Assembly: GCA_964017125.1 (NCBI GenBank)
Contig: OZ024903.1
Coordinates: forward strand, 112,127,544 to 112,191,543
Origin: Flabesymbios commensalis
Taxonomy: Eukaryota > Annelida > Polychaeta > Terebellida > Flabelligeridae
DNA length: 64,000 bases
Direction of reading: 5' to 3'
A program made the position numbers and the translations under genes. Under the pieces are notes generated by a model that did no database searches, was not told where the DNA came from, and worked only from the letters and a program-made list of their open reading frames with translations. Shown here piece by piece: positions 1-11,999 of the stretch (the first letter of the stretch is position 1; the number at the start of each line of letters is the position of its first letter).

Positions 1-240
1 GAGGAGGAGAAAAATCAAGAAAAAGAAGTCGCAAAGAAGCAGATATAAAGACGAAATGCCTGTCTTTATATCTCGCTTAACTGGTATATAATGCACAACA
101 CAAAAAAAATAATAAAAAAGCGTACGCAGTTCTATAGTCTATGGACATGTTTACATCATGTGGTCATATTCAGAAGCCAAAATAAAAATACTGATTTTTT
201 AAAGATTTCATAGCCTGATTGTCGCTTTAATTATTTTCAG
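1..240. mobile_element. Right arm of the same long foldback element
   Basis: CTTTATATCTCGCTTAACTG, TCTATGGACATGTTTACATC and AGCCTGATTGTCGCTTTAAT match the right arm at 13,610-13,786. The left arm is outside the window. Confidence 0.75.
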
Positions 241-1740
241 GAGAATACTGTGGAGCATAATGTTTCCTGACGCGCAGTACACTTTTTAAGTCTACATGGT
301 GGCAAGACAATTAGAGCCCTTTTATGTACGCTGTGTTAAGCTATTTTTGTCTCTCATTTAAGCTTGAATTATATTTATATTCGTGTTTGTAATTCCCTGA
401 TTATTTTAAATAAACATAAATCTAAAATGAACTGGATCTCCTGGCGGGCGGTTACGCAATGCTTGGCGACGTCACTAACAGTAACAGTGCCTAGTTTAGC
501 ATGTCGCACCATTTCAAGCCTACGGGCTTGGCAGTTATCATATGTATAATATAACATCAGTGATATGATGTTTTATTACACGATTTGGAAAAACATAATA
601 TTAGTGTTGTAGTGATTAATTGCGCGATATAAAAAATTGCAAAGACATCGTGTTCGTGTTGTAATGTTTTATTACACGATTTAAATAGAAAAATGTAAGG
701 GAATATTGCGCTCGTATTGTGATGTTGTATTGTCCGCTTTAGAAAGATTGTTATTTCGTGTTATTTCGTGTTTTGTTACACGATTTGAATAAACATGTTC
801 TTTTATTAAATAATTTATAAATTATATTAGCCTAACTCTTCCTTTACCGACTTTCCCCTGATAAAACTATCCCTAGAAACCGACTTTTTTAAGGAGGACC
901 CCTGAGGTAGCCCCTGGACGCAATACAGGCAATAGATATGCGCATGCGCACATCACACAAATTAAAAATGCAAGAGAACATTGTACGGCACTGACCATTC
1001 TGGTTGGCGATTTTCAACCACGCATGTAAGGAAATGTCTCCCTTTGCAATTAATGCAAGTACATACACTTGTGGATTTCGCATAAATGCGAATTTGGTAA
1101 TGGAAGAGTTAATAGATTTAAATGTGTTGTATAAATATATTTATACGCTGACACGGATCACTATCATGCATTATCGATAGCTAACCAACAGGGTTGATTG
1201 ACAGGCATGTACAAACTCTGATTGGTCAGTGTGATTGAAATGTCTCGTACGATCTCGCGTCGAGAGTGATATTTTCCGAGATTTGACAAGCACACATTTA
1301 GGCCTATCCTCAAAATGATGACGTCATTATCTTTATAATATACCATGTTCAATTTTTTTATAGGCAATAATCATGTTAATCTATATGATTAAGTGGACAT
1401 CTGAAGGATCCACATGGCTACCAGAGTTTTTTGTGGGTATCTGGACCCCTGGAATGAGATGTAATTTGAAGATATATATTGTTATAAAGATATCTTTCAA
1501 GTTAGATATCAAATAGTATAACATGCATTATAACAAATATAAATTGAGGATATATTTTATATAGGAAAACGATATTCTACAATGTACATGTGTTACACAA
1601 CGAGAAATAAAGAAGCAATAAAATGAATATATCTAATATAAATAAATTCGAGTTGAAATAGAATACTAGGCAAGCCAGTGTGAAACATGCATGCGGACAA
1701 GCACGGACCAGCATGTACAAACCCAATGGAAGAAATCATG
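241..1740. other. AT-rich DNA without a recognisable gene
   Basis: Three imperfect 100-bp direct repeats containing TGTTTTATTACACGATTT lie at 565-800. The short open frames have no family features. Confidence 0.6.
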
Positions 1741-1744
1741 TGCG

Positions 1745-2240
1745 CGCGGTTTTTATAATGTCGCATAAACACGTGCAGGTGCGTGGGTTGTCGCACTTTT
1801 TTGTACACACACCGTCTCTGGCCGTCGCCTCGTGTAGGCATTCCGTCTGGACGTGCGGTGAGCGTACACACACCGTCTCCAAGCGTCGCAATCGCATCAG
1901 ACCGTCCTCAATCGTCGGTTCCCGTGAGTGAGCGTCCGTAAGTGTAGAGACACCGTAGGAAGCGTGCGTGAGTGTACACGTACCGTAGGTGGCGTGCGCA
2001 CACCGCATGCGGTATGTGTACGGCACCTACGGTACGTGTGCACACATCCACGCTCGTACACGATTCAGACGCTCACAGACGATTTCTACGGTGTGTGTAC
2101 GCCATTTTTCGTCCGTCTGGGTGTGTAGGCACACCGCGCGGATTAGAACACGCGGTTGGAGACGGTCTGGCGCGGATTGCCGATTTCGGCTATTTCGCTC
2201 AATCCGCGGGCAGCGTGTCAATCCGCGTCCCAGTGTGACT
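1745..2240. mobile_element. GC-rich foldback element
   Basis: CGTACCGTAGGTGGCGT at 1,979 pairs with ACGGCACCTACGGTACG ending near 2,036. Weaker pairing (ACACCGTAGG with CTACGGTGTG) extends the arms. Motifs ACACACCGTCTC and CGTCGC recur. GC content is far above the flanks. Confidence 0.65.
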
Positions 2241-2324
2241 GTAGCTTTAGTTGGCCTATTCTACAGTGGGCCTATATTTAGTTGAAATTTTGGGTACCTA
2301 TTGCTAAGGACCCCTGCGCAAAAT

Positions 2325-2455
2325 TACCGCCATTAACGTGATTACCCAGTCACATTCAGGGGAGAGAAACAATGATATTTCTAGTAGAATCAGCGGGATT
2401 CGAACCCGGACGCATGCATGACTGGCGAGGCAATCAGGCGCTCTAACAAAGTGAC
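2325..2455 (-). mobile_element. tRNA-derived SINE, family S1
   Basis: On the minus strand GTCCGGGTTCGAATCCCGCT is a good B box, preceded by GCCTGATTGCCTCGCCAGTC. It is followed by GTTTCTCTCCCCTGAATG and TCACGTTAATGGCGG. The last word is shared with the copy at 6,727. Confidence 0.65.
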
Positions 2456-4140
2456 ACTTCCCCTTCTCTGGAATGCATATTGTCGTCCTACCCTGATAAT
2501 ATGAAGGGGGGGGGGTCTGGAAGTTGTACTCGAGGACAATTTTGAGACTGAAGGGGGGGTGCGCAAAAATTTAGAGTCTCCCTCCTGTCTACGTCAGTGT
2601 GTCACGTGATAATTAGTAGTATGCAGACCACCAAACACTAGGTGCAAGAGATGAGGGGGGGGGGGGGGGGTAGCGCATTGACTCGCCAGTCATACAGGCG
2701 TCACGTATACACACTGCAGAATCAAAAAGACGCCTATTGGCGCAAAGTTAACGCTTCTTGGCGAAAGATGAACGCTTCTCGGCGCAAAATGTCAATTTAG
2801 AGCACTGACGGCTCACAAAAAGTGTAAAAAAAGACATAAAGTTCTACTACTTAGTGTAATGACCCCATCCACGGAACACTAGATTGTATAAGGACAACGC
2901 TGGTGTTTATTTTACTCGTATAGCGACTGTAGTTTGTTCAGACGAATGAAAACAGTTGGCTACCCATCCTGATATTCCGGACTTATAGTCCTTTTCAAAC
3001 CCATTTTTGCTGGTAAGTAGCTATATGGACGTCATAATATAATCGAATGGTAGAGATTAGAGTAGAGACTGTACAACTAAACAACTGGAGAGCAAACTGG
3101 TAGCTTTATTTTGTAATTATTCGCCAAAACTAAAGTTCTTGTCTGGTTGAACGCCTATTGGAGCAATGTGCACACGCCTATCGGTGCAAATAAAATTTAC
3201 AGAAATAGAAAGCATGTTATTTTCAAGCATTTTTCCGTGGCGGATCCTCGCTCTGGATAAAGAGGGGGACGCAGGGGGTTTCTCTTCCCCCCCCCCCCCA
3301 ATATGTTTTTGTTATATTACACTGTTTTTTATCACGTATTATCGATAAATGTAGTAACTGTTAGGCCTATTCAACGTTATATCGCTAAGACTAGTCATAT
3401 ATACGTCTACCAACACATTTAGATGATTAGGCCTATGTTAATTACCAAATCCACACAGCCAGCACTTTCTATTAGAAACATTTACTTCAAAAAAATCAGA
3501 TGGAGGAAGTCTTGTATATACATTTATTTGTAATATAAATATTATTTATCACCATAACCATGGTAATATGGTACGATGGGGATTATCAGATGTCAGCTAT
3601 ATAAAATAAAATCAGGCCTAAGTAAAGCTATTTTGGCCAAGAAAAGTTCATGTAGCGTCACGTCCTGAGTGATGCTGTGGGGGGCGGGGGGGATGGGTTG
3701 GTAGGCCTAACATCTGCCCCCAACCTAGCTTGTTGGGCAGGGATATAATATTAAAAAGCGCAGAAGAATACTGAACTAACGTAAGTTTAATTTCTAATGT
3801 CTAGGCCTATATTGTCATATAAAAAAACGGGTTAATTATAAAATAATTATAAAGGTTAAAAGAAGTAAGCAGGGGCGGATCCAAGGGGGGTGGTTTGGTC
3901 GAGAAAATATAATCTTATTTAAGGGTTTCCTTGTGAACTGGTTCCACACTCACTGAGGGACAAGCAGTACCCAATATGCCTTAGATTGCAGGAGAAAACC
4001 TTTGAAAATCAAAGACCCCGCGCTGCAGTGAAATATTTCTTTGTTTTACCCCCCCCCCCCCGTCAGTGAAAAGCTAGATCCGCCCCTTACTAACAAGGCC
4101 TAAGCCTACAACGGTTTGTGATAACTAACAGGACTGTCGC

Positions 4141-4235
4141 ACCCAACAAACATTAGGTTTACTAGTGAGCCAACGTCGTAGACGATAGGTTAACGGTGAA
4201 CCAACGTTGGGCCAATGTCTCAAGTTTGCTGGGTG
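4141..4235. repeat. Hairpin repeat, family H2, nested in the 3.95-kb element
   Basis: CCCAACAAACATTAGG and CAAGTTTGCTGGG form the ends around AACGTCGTAGACGATAGGTT. Confidence 0.7.
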
Positions 4236-5009
4236 GTGAAAGGTTTAGGTCATAATGCCTATACGTAATGAAAAGATTTAGACCAAATGCATAGCCTTGT
4301 GTGGGCTACATATTAACCTCATCCTCGTCTCCCCATCTCCCAATGCATACATGTGAACTACATCGTGCACTCCTGTGACCCTGTTGACCTTGAAGTACAC
4401 TTGGGTGACACAATAAGCAGGGGGTAAGTATAGTCCAATCATGGCTGAAACAAAACTTGAAATTGAATATTTCAGCCACAGATGGCTTCCAATAAAAGAT
4501 GTGTTAACCTACTTTCCATTTTGCCTTCATTGTTATGAAAGACTAAAATAGGCCTCGATTAATCAGGTCGATATTAGGACTGGTTGGTTAGAATCTATCT
4601 AGGCCCTACATCACATGCTCAGTTCATACGTTATAAACAACATTAAAAAGTTATGTAGGCCTACTGTATCTTGAGTTGAAGTCGTGATCGCTCTCAGTCA
4701 CCCCCATATGTTAAAACACTTTCATTTTCTTGGACAAAAGGAGCACAACAATCCATGCTCCACGCCTTTACGATGTAGTAAATCGCAGGTCTGGACTAAT
4801 ATCAGACCACCACGCCTCGTGTAGACATATAGGCCTACCTATCAACAGATCAATGGCAGAACAGTGATAGGACCAGTAGATATAATGTAGTAAGATTAAT
4901 AACTGTCTTTAACTAGAAAGAGTGTTGTTCGGTAACGAACACGAAAGCAGCCCTCCGTTATTGCGAGTCGGCCATTTTAAATTTGATGTAGATCAGCAAA
5001 CTTTCTCAA

Positions 5010-5880
5010 GTTTTATTTTATATTACCGCTTTAGCTATTGTGCAAGATTACCAAGATAATGAGAAAAAAACAATTAAAAATTACCGCAAGTTGGCTATTA
5101 TGGATTTTATTTCTGCGAAATGTGGCATGTTTTATCCTTGTGTGAGTCTTCACATTTTGTTCTATATGCATGGTCCAGCTTTTTTGCTTTGTTTTTGAGT
5201 TACGTAAATAGCACATAATTTCTCAAATTCAAAATGGCCGCTAAACGTCCATTTTAAAATCGTTTGCTCCCAAAAGGTAATCAGGTCATTAGCTGACATT
5301 GCTGTGCATATTAGCCAAATAAAAAGAAGATCTGCTGGAAACTTTTTCCTGAAACGCGCTAAAGAGTATTACTTTGTTAGTGGCCCCAGTAATTAAAGGG
5401 TTGATTATATGGGAATCAAAATGTAACAAAAAAATATTCGGTGGTATCATGTGATGGATATGTAAGGTATGAGATAGCAGAAGTTCTTAGATCAGCTATC
5501 TTGCAAGATTTCCGCGATAATGAGGAAAAAAAATTGAAATGGCCGACTGGCGGCCATTTTAGATTTTATTAGTGCAAAATTTGTCATTGGTTATCATTGT
5601 GTGAGACCTTTCATTTTGTTTTATATTCATGGTCCAGCTATTTTGCATTTTTTTGTGTCACTTAAATATTACAAAATTACTCAAATTCAAAATGGCCGCT
5701 AAACGGCCATTTTTTAATTTTTCCTCCCAAAAGGGCATCAGGTCATTGGCTGACATAGCTGAGCATATTTGCCAAATTAAGAGAAGATCTGATGGAAACT
5801 GTTTCCTGAACGCGCTAACGAGCATTTCTACGTTAGTGGCCATAGTAATTAAAGGGCTGATGATATGGGGATGAAAATGT
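5010..5880 (+). repeat. Two diverged direct copies of a 400-bp segment
   Basis: Both copies have CAAGATT(A/T)CC(A/G)(A/C)GATAATGAG, TCAAATTCAAAATGGCCGCT and TCAGGTCATT(A/G)GCTGACAT, then GAAACT.TTTCCTGAA. The first spans about 5,010-5,430 and the second 5,490-5,880. No gene. Confidence 0.75.
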
Positions 5881-6726
5881 CACCAAAACAATTTGCCAGC
5901 GGTATGGGGTGGCTATGTTAAGTATAGATAGATTATATTGATAGATTAGTAGCTATCTTGAAAACAAATAACTGCGCCGGCGGCGGAGGCTGCTTAATTA
6001 TCAACGCACATTCTGTTAGGCTATAGTCTAGACTATCAGGTTATATTATAAATATCATTTAAATGTATTTATTCCAGCCGTAGGCTACTACATGGCAGGA
6101 TGATCTTAAGGTATATCCCGTTAAAGAAAATAGCCGTAGATTATAAAACAAATTCGTACCTAATATAGCCAAATAGGCCTACCAATACTAACAAAATTAT
6201 ACATAGTTGCACCAATAGGCGTCTTCACATTGCTCCAATAGGCGTGCAACACTGATTTTACAACGTTTCAACGGTTTATTGTCTACGCAGGTCATTAGAC
6301 AAATAAATGAGATATCAGTGGCATAGAACAGACTGAATGTAGCATAATCTATCACATTATAGAAGATTTATATGCAAATAGATTAAAAAAATAACATTTC
6401 AATGGAGTCGTGTCCAGTTTTGAGGTAGGGTACCAAAACTGTTTTCACTAGTCTGAGGAAGGTATTGAACTTTTCCATGTAAATTCCATGTGTGGAGGTT
6501 CGTAAGATGTACTATTGTTCCGTGCACACCTTTATTTGACATAGATGGAACATTTAGGCCTTTTTTCAGACGATATTTTGAAAGATTTCTGAAAAAGTTG
6601 ACAATTTGGCGCCGACAAGCGTTGCACTTCGCCAATAAGCGTCTTTTTGATTCTGCAGTGTGGTATAGTAGTAATAGTAAATCATTGCTTTACGTCACAA
6701 ATGGTCTTTTAAGTGACATTGTGATG

Positions 6727-6830
6727 GGGTGATGGTCACGGGTTCAAACCCTACTGATCCTAATTGGGTCTTTCAGAGAAATATCTCCGTTTCCCCCTTT
6801 CAATGGCAGTAGGCGATCACGTTAATGGCG
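6727..6830 (+). mobile_element. tRNA-derived SINE, family S1
   Basis: TCACGGGTTCAAACCCTACT is a B box. It is followed by CTCCGTTTCCCCC and GATCACGTTAATGGCGG as in the copy at 2,325, in opposite orientation. Confidence 0.65.
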
Positions 6831-6840
6831 GCCTCGTCGA

Positions 6841-6910
6841 GTTAACTCTTGTAGCGCGGAGATTGACGTTAGAATCTGACGTCTAAAGTCGGTCTCCGCA
6901 CTAAAAGAGG
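6841..6910. repeat. Hairpin repeat, family H1
   Basis: CTTGTAGCGCGGAGATTGAC and GTCGGTCTCCGCACTAAAAG are the arms. Confidence 0.75.
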
Positions 6911-6989
6911 TAATTTTTGAGAATGGCCGTAGATCCATGACATAGGTAGATATACAGTACTCAAATGAAGCGGAATCAGCTAACCATAG

Positions 6990-7370
6990 TCAGATTCACA
7001 TTAAATTCATCAACCAGGATTATTGAATTTCGCGGATTTTTCAGTCGATTCTCAACCAATTTTCATGAGATTTTACACACACTATTGTCAATTTATGTCG
7101 TGACTACCCTAAAAATTTCGCAAAGTTTTGATAAGTATGTTAGAAGTTAGACCATTTGAAATGTGATAAAATTCCGAGACGAAAATAATAGGTTTATAGA
7201 GGGCAACATATTTATTTATTTACAACATGTCAAATGGTCTAACTTCTTAAATACTTCGCGAAACTTTCAGGGTAGTCACGACATGAATGGTCAATAGTCT
7301 GTTTAAAATTTCACGAAAATTGGTTGAAAATCGGCGAAATTCATTCACCACGGTTAATGTGAATCCCACT
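6990..7370. mobile_element. Long palindromic element
   Basis: The left arm (GATTCACATTAA, GTCGTGACTACCCT, AGAAGTTAGACCATTTGA) is mirrored by the right arm (TCAAATGGTCTAACTTCT, AGGGTAGTCACGAC, TTAATGTGAATC). Single arms of the same family appear at 10,985-11,160 and 12,790-12,985. Confidence 0.8.
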
Positions 7371-7626
7371 ATAGGACATTCATGCTGATTTTAAATTAAA
7401 AACACCTTGGTCTATATGCAAGTATGTCAGCGCTTTGAAAGTTAAGGTTGAGACCAGTGTATTGACGTTGATTCCGCACACGGCCACGCGCTGCGCGCTC
7501 CTTCGTGGCTGGGTGGGATCACTTAGTTACAAAGGCCCTCAGAGGTCAATATCCATCATGAGGTGAGGTGCCTCGTGTATGCTGGGATATCGGTACCAGC
7601 ACATATCGCACTCTTTCTGTACTTTG

Positions 7627-8322
7627 AAGCTGCGTTTACACTATGAGCGACGCGACGCGACGCGACGCGGCGCGACGTGACGCGGCGCCACGCGACGCGG
7701 CGCCACGCGACGCGACTTGAGCAGCTGGGCTCGTGATATAAGCAGGGTGTGATTACATATCGGGCTGCGCGACGCGACGCGACGCGACGCGATAAAAAAA
7801 TTGAAGACAACTCAACTATTGCAGCTTGTCGCGTGGGTCATAAAAACAAAAACAAAGACGCCTCTGTCCTAACCAGAGGCGTCTTTTGAAGCATACGATG
7901 GATCTAGCCACGTGTCGGGATCTATACAGACAAATCCAGAGTACTATTCCGACGGTGCTATAATAGTAGGCCTACATGTAAGTATCGATATTGTGACAAT
8001 GCAGTCGGGATCCCAAAAATAATATCTCATTTTGAGCATTCAAGAACAACCCGAACTATGTGATATATCAAAAGGCGAATACCAATAACAACACGAATAA
8101 ACAATATGCGTGGGCGAAAGTGGCCAAATGCTTAAAATTGTTAGGTATTTTTATTATCTTTTGACTATAGATTGTTAATTTATGGTAGAATTTATTAACA
8201 CAAAAATATTCCCGTTTCTAGTGAGGTGAAAAGTCGCCTGTGGTGTGTACAGAAAGAATCGCGCCGCGTCGCGTCCTGTCGCGCTGCGTCGCGTCGCGTC
8301 GCTCATAGTGTAAACGCAGCTT
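7627..8322. mobile_element. Terminal-inverted-repeat element with GCGACG-tract ends
   Basis: AAGCTGCGTTTACACTATGA then GCGACGCGACGCG at the left mirrors CGCGTCGCGTCGCTCATAGT then GTAAACGCAGCTT at the right. Inside, further GACGCG tracts occur at 7,765-7,790. No transposase frame. A clear target duplication is not seen (TTGAA against TTAAA). Confidence 0.8.
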
Positions 8323-8329
8323 AAACGCA

Positions 8330-9146
8330 GCTTGTACAGCAGCAAATGATATGAAAATAAATTAATGAAGTCTAGGCCACCTTTGTGCACATATAGGCTA
8401 AACTGGGCCAGGAGAACCTCCTGAGGTGTACAGCAGTAAAATCATGTGTGCCTTGATCGTGCGAGCCAGTACAAACGCGATATGAGACATTTTAATTTAA
8501 CAAATACAACATTCATGCAATGGATGAGGTTATTCATAATATTTATTGAACGGGTGTTGTGTTTGTCATATCTCACTCAAATTGACACAGTTTGCTTATA
8601 AAATTCATCTTGTCGCCCAGCAGGGCGATCCACTTCCTTGAACATATTTGTACATCATAATAGGCTACCATTACCATTCCTCATGCCCATGTATATTGTG
8701 TGGGCTTATTTAATTCACAATGTAAAATATCAAACGGTCATTGAGGTGCGATTACCAAATTAAATAGATAGAGACCTTCAGCCAGATGAATAGATCTGGG
8801 CGGGTCGTGTTGCCGCACACGATTTCGCGTGACAGAATCTGCATGGTTATTATCGTGGCAAATATGTCGCGTACTTCTTACAACGCAGAAATATAATAAT
8901 AATATTAATTAGTTCATTCAGTGCACATGCATATACATTTTTCATACATATATGATATTTAAAACTGACAATAATGATATATTCCAATGAATATAAAAGT
9001 AGGTGTTTGTATGCTTGTATTATTATAAACCTTGGAGATTCAGCCGTTTTTCCGATTTGATGATCATTTAATGCCTTTGTTAGTTCTTTCCGATTCATTT
9101 GAATATATATGTTATGGGTCTACGGCGTTTATAAATATCTTAATTA
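8330..9146. other. AT-rich DNA, no gene seen
   Basis: Only an S2 SINE scrap (CACATATAGGCTAAACTGGG, 8,387-8,426) is recognisable. Confidence 0.6.
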
Positions 9147-9227
9147 TTTCAGTGTGCATGGGGACCGTCTGTAGACGTCAGAATTCGTCAGATTCCGACG
9201 TATAAAGACGATCCCCGCACTGAAAGT
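9147..9227. repeat. Hairpin repeat, family H1 (left of a close pair)
   Basis: ATGGGGACCGTCTGTAGACG and AAGACGATCCCCGCACTGAAAG are the arms. A sister copy lies at 9,549. Confidence 0.85.
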
Positions 9228-9234
9228 GCATGGG

Positions 9235-9420
9235 AAAATGAAATGAATCGGGCTTTATGCCACCTTTGTTCACATATAGGCTAAACTGGGCATGGAGAAC
9301 CTCCTGAGGATGGTGAGATGATTGAGATGACACTGTCCTCCAGACACAGGATTCGAAATTCGTGCCCTGACGGTCTGAGGCCGAGTACGCTACCTCTCGG
9401 TCACGGAGGCTCCCCACAAT
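9235..9420 (-). mobile_element. tRNA-derived SINE, family S2
   Basis: On the minus strand it reads GGGAGCCTCCGTGACCGAGA, GGTAGCGTACTCGGCCTCAG, TTTCGAATCCTGTGTCTGG, then CATCTCAATCATCTCACCAT. An A-box-like start and GAATCC B-box remnant support a tRNA origin. A diverged tRNA-like stretch (GGTTAGCACCGCTGCC on minus) adjoins at 9,430-9,545. Confidence 0.7.
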
Positions 9421-9548
9421 ACTGCCTTTCACACGTGGATGGGGAAGAAACAATTTTTGTTGCTTTCAGACCGCCGAGACCGGGAACCGAACCCCGAACT
9501 CTGGCGTGAAAGGCAGCGGTGCTAACCACAACCCTAGGGCCCCCGCCC

Positions 9549-9627
9549 TAGTGTGCATGGGGGGCCGTCTGTATACATCAGAATTCGTCAGATTCTGACG
9601 TATACAGACGGTCCCCGCACTGAAAGG
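9549..9627. repeat. Hairpin repeat, family H1 (right of a close pair)
   Basis: GGGGCCGTCTGTATACATCA and TACAGACGGTCCCCGCACTG are the arms. Confidence 0.85.
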
Positions 9628-9866
9628 GTTTACTCCAATCACAGATTACACTCGGTCAGAGTTGAGAATATCACATCTTCCTAAAAGTATACTAATTATG
9701 CTCATTTAAATAATAATAACATTTTAACCCTATGCCTGCTTATAATGACTTTAGTCGTTTTTAATCCGTTTGATCAGCCGATTAAATCAGTTATTGAGAA
9801 ATGAAATGATTGCTTAAACATCAAGATTTGCAAATGTTTGGTTTCAAATTAAACAAGCATCAGTGA

Positions 9867-9926
9867 TTTTCACCCACTTGAAGTTGTGGATCGCGGTAGC
9901 GAAACACAACTTCAAGTGGGTTAAAA
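9867..9926. repeat. Hairpin repeat, family H4, best copy
   Basis: TTTTCACCCACTTGAAGTTG, the loop TGGATCGCGGTAGCGAAA and CACAACTTCAAGTGGGTTAA. Confidence 0.85.
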
Positions 9927-10360
9927 TATTAATTATTTACTTTAGTAGGATGGGGGTTACCTTGATTTTAACAGCAGCTTTTAGTATGAGTCAGTTATCA
10001 ATATTTTGTACATTTTTATTATTATTTTTAAATCGATGTGAGTCGGTACCCCGGTAACTTGTATCCGCTGATTAAATAATGTAATCATGGTAATTATATG
10101 TTTATATTTTTGCAATTTTTTTTATTTTTGCACTTTATACGAGGTTTAGAATTCGCGAAATAAAATTTGTCCTTGGAAGCGCTATTATAATAATAATTTT
10201 TGCGAGATTTATGAATTCCCGAATTTGTCCTCGCTAAATTCGTGAAAATTGCTCACCTGTTACTTGAAGGCTAATGCCGGTGGAATATGAAACCCAGAAT
10301 GACATTCATCAATCAAATCGTAGTTTCGACCGATTGACTTGGAAATAACCCTATATACCC

Positions 10361-10439
10361 TATATATATGTTTTTGCACGGTTTCACGAGCTGACGCTGG
10401 CCCTTGCATTCTAATAAGCGTGTAAATTCTATAATAGCG
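10361..10439 (+). promoter_or_regulatory. Possible TATA box and 5' UTR of the modular gene
   Basis: A TATATATAT run at 10,361-10,369 lies about 70 bp upstream of the proposed start codon, which leaves room for a short leader. The stretch is AT-rich, so a TATA match by chance is easy. Upstream exons are also possible. Confidence 0.25.
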
Positions 10440-10503
10440 ATGTATGTGAAAAGTGTTCTACTTGTAGTTCTTCTTTGCTACGTTGGTTGCTACGCTTTTC
10501 AGA
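10440..10503 (+). CDS. Exon 1: signal peptide
   Basis: ATG at 10,440 opens 21 codons reading MYVKSVLLVVLLCYVGCYAF then Q. This is a classical secretion signal: one Lys, a hydrophobic Leu/Val core, and a small-residue cleavage region near CYA. The frame then meets GT at 10,504 (context CAGA-GTGTAT), giving a phase 1 donor. That is exactly the phase needed to join the exon at 20,559, where A plus AG makes Lys and the mature chain begins close to a Cys. A one-exon signal peptide ending in phase 1 is the usual start of class 1-1 modular genes. The donor is only fair, the intron would be 10 kb, and the assignment rests on composition and phase rather than homology. Confidence 0.5.
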
Positions 10504-11239
10504 GTGTATTTATATTATTCATAATAATATATAATAGTTTGTTATCTCTGGTTTCGGCGCGAGCAAGACTTCTATATTATGTGTTAATACTTCTGATACG
10601 TTTTAAAAATAAAGCACTGTAGATACATCAATGTATTATAACAATGCACCACTAATAATATATATACCCTGAATCCCGTACTGATGTAATATAGTAATAC
10701 AATTAGATTTCATTTAATGTGATTTGACCTTATAGACCCTATAGATATGTAGAGGGAGTTTCCCTTTGGATTCATGGTGTACTATAGTTTATGTATCTAG
10801 CCCACCCATCATTTTACATTTATATTGCTAATTTCCCATTTAATCCTCAAACAATTTCAAATTAATTTTACATGCACTATATTATAATGTATGTATTATT
10901 TTAAATTGATGCAGCCTGTGTGCCCTACCTTGAAAATTTTATATAGTGTATAGATTAAAAGTTATTTTGAATAACAATTAGCAAATGTCCCCCTATAAAC
11001 CCCATTAACTTCATTACTTGTCAAATGGTCCAGCGAAATTAATGCCATATACAGGTTACTCTCAACATGACTAGACATGACAAGTATGCGTGTAAAATGT
11101 CATCAAAATTAGTTGATAATTGACTGAAAAATCAGCAAGATGCATTCACCACGGTTAATGTGCTGAAACTTGCTATCTACGATTTTCCAAGCAGGCAGCT
11201 TGACGACCACTGCACAAGGACCTCTGCCCTCCTCCACAC

Positions 11240-11356
11240 TGTGCTGCTTTGTTGTTGGTCCGCTGTCTGCGACGCTGGCCCAACATTGCCGAGGTATTAC
11301 CCGGAAAACACGAAACCAGACGGTAACTCGTTTGTGAAGCTGACCCAGCATTGAAC
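11240..11356. repeat. Hairpin repeat, family H2, diverged
   Basis: GTCTGCGACGCTGGCCCAAC, GGAAAACACGAAACCAGACG and GCTGACCCAGCATTGAA recall the H2 interior. Confidence 0.5.
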
Positions 11357-11625
11357 TAGCATCGGGTCGACATCTCGCGGTCACATTTTCTAAATTTATT
11401 ACCGCGAGTGCACGATACCACGATGCACTGGACCGATGAGGGCACGATGCGCTGGGCCGATGGTGGTCATTGTTCTCCGACATTGGAAGGGCACCCAATA
11501 TGCTTATGAATTTTAAATGAACATATTATATCATTTTTTTTATTATATCATTTTTTACTGACGTTAAGTATTTTACATTCTTTATAATTTTACTGTATAT
11601 GGCTGGTACATGATGCAATCAGTTA

Positions 11626-11787
11626 AAGGGACTGGCCCAGGCTAAAATCATCAAAAATAGGTGATTTTATTTCGGCTTCTAAATATGACCATATGAAGTA
11701 TGACTATAGACTAGAACTGCAAAAGTTTTTTTAATTTTTGTGCTACGCATTCATCAGCTAGGCTACATAAAGGCTAGTCCCTTTAAA
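11626..11787. mobile_element. Small MITE related to the long foldback element
   Basis: TTAAAGGGACTGGCC and GGCTAGTCCCTTTAAA are inverted ends. The interior (AAAATCATCAAAAATAGGTG, TAGACTAGAACTGCAAAAG) matches the arm at 13,410-13,510. Confidence 0.75.
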
Positions 11788-11892
11788 ATAAGTTAAATGC
11801 GCCGAAATGGCTGCAGGACTGTATGGCATCAGTGAAGATGAAATAGCAAACGGGTGAACAGATCCAGTGACCATAGGGTAAAATGTAACCCC

Positions 11893-11999
11893 TGTAAGCA
11901 CAACACATCTGTATAACATTTGTACAATGTTGGACTAACGTCGAAGACGTTGGGCTAATGTTGTACAAATGTTATACTAATGTTTTGTGTTTGCTGGGA
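11893..11999. repeat. Hairpin repeat, family H2
   Basis: CTGTAAGCACAACACATCTG and TAATGTTTTGTGTTTGCTGG, with GTCGAAGACGTTGGGC at the centre. Confidence 0.7.

Larger units (their letters stand above)
2710..6662. mobile_element. 3.95-kb transposon-like element with terminal inverted repeats and GTATA duplication
   Basis: The left end CACACTGCAGAATCAAAAAG then ACGCCTATTGGCG matches, inverted, the right end CGCCAATAAGCGTC, TTTTTGATTCTGCAGTGTG. GTATA lies at 2,705-2,709 and again at 6,663-6,667, a 5-bp target duplication. A second inverted pair lies inside: GAACGCCTATTGGAGCAATG at 3,148 and CATTGCTCCAATAGGCGTGC near 6,228. No transposase frame is visible, so it is non-autonomous or eroded. It contains an H2 hairpin and a duplicated 400-bp segment. 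Confidence 0.82.

Noticed and set aside
1680-2285. Several overlapping 60-98 codon frames on both strands
   Set aside because: A GC-rich foldback element keeps all frames open; none has a coherent composition or splice context.
10404-10439. Upstream extension of the signal-peptide frame
   Set aside because: It begins at TTG, not ATG; the ATG at 10,440 gives a normal signal peptide length.
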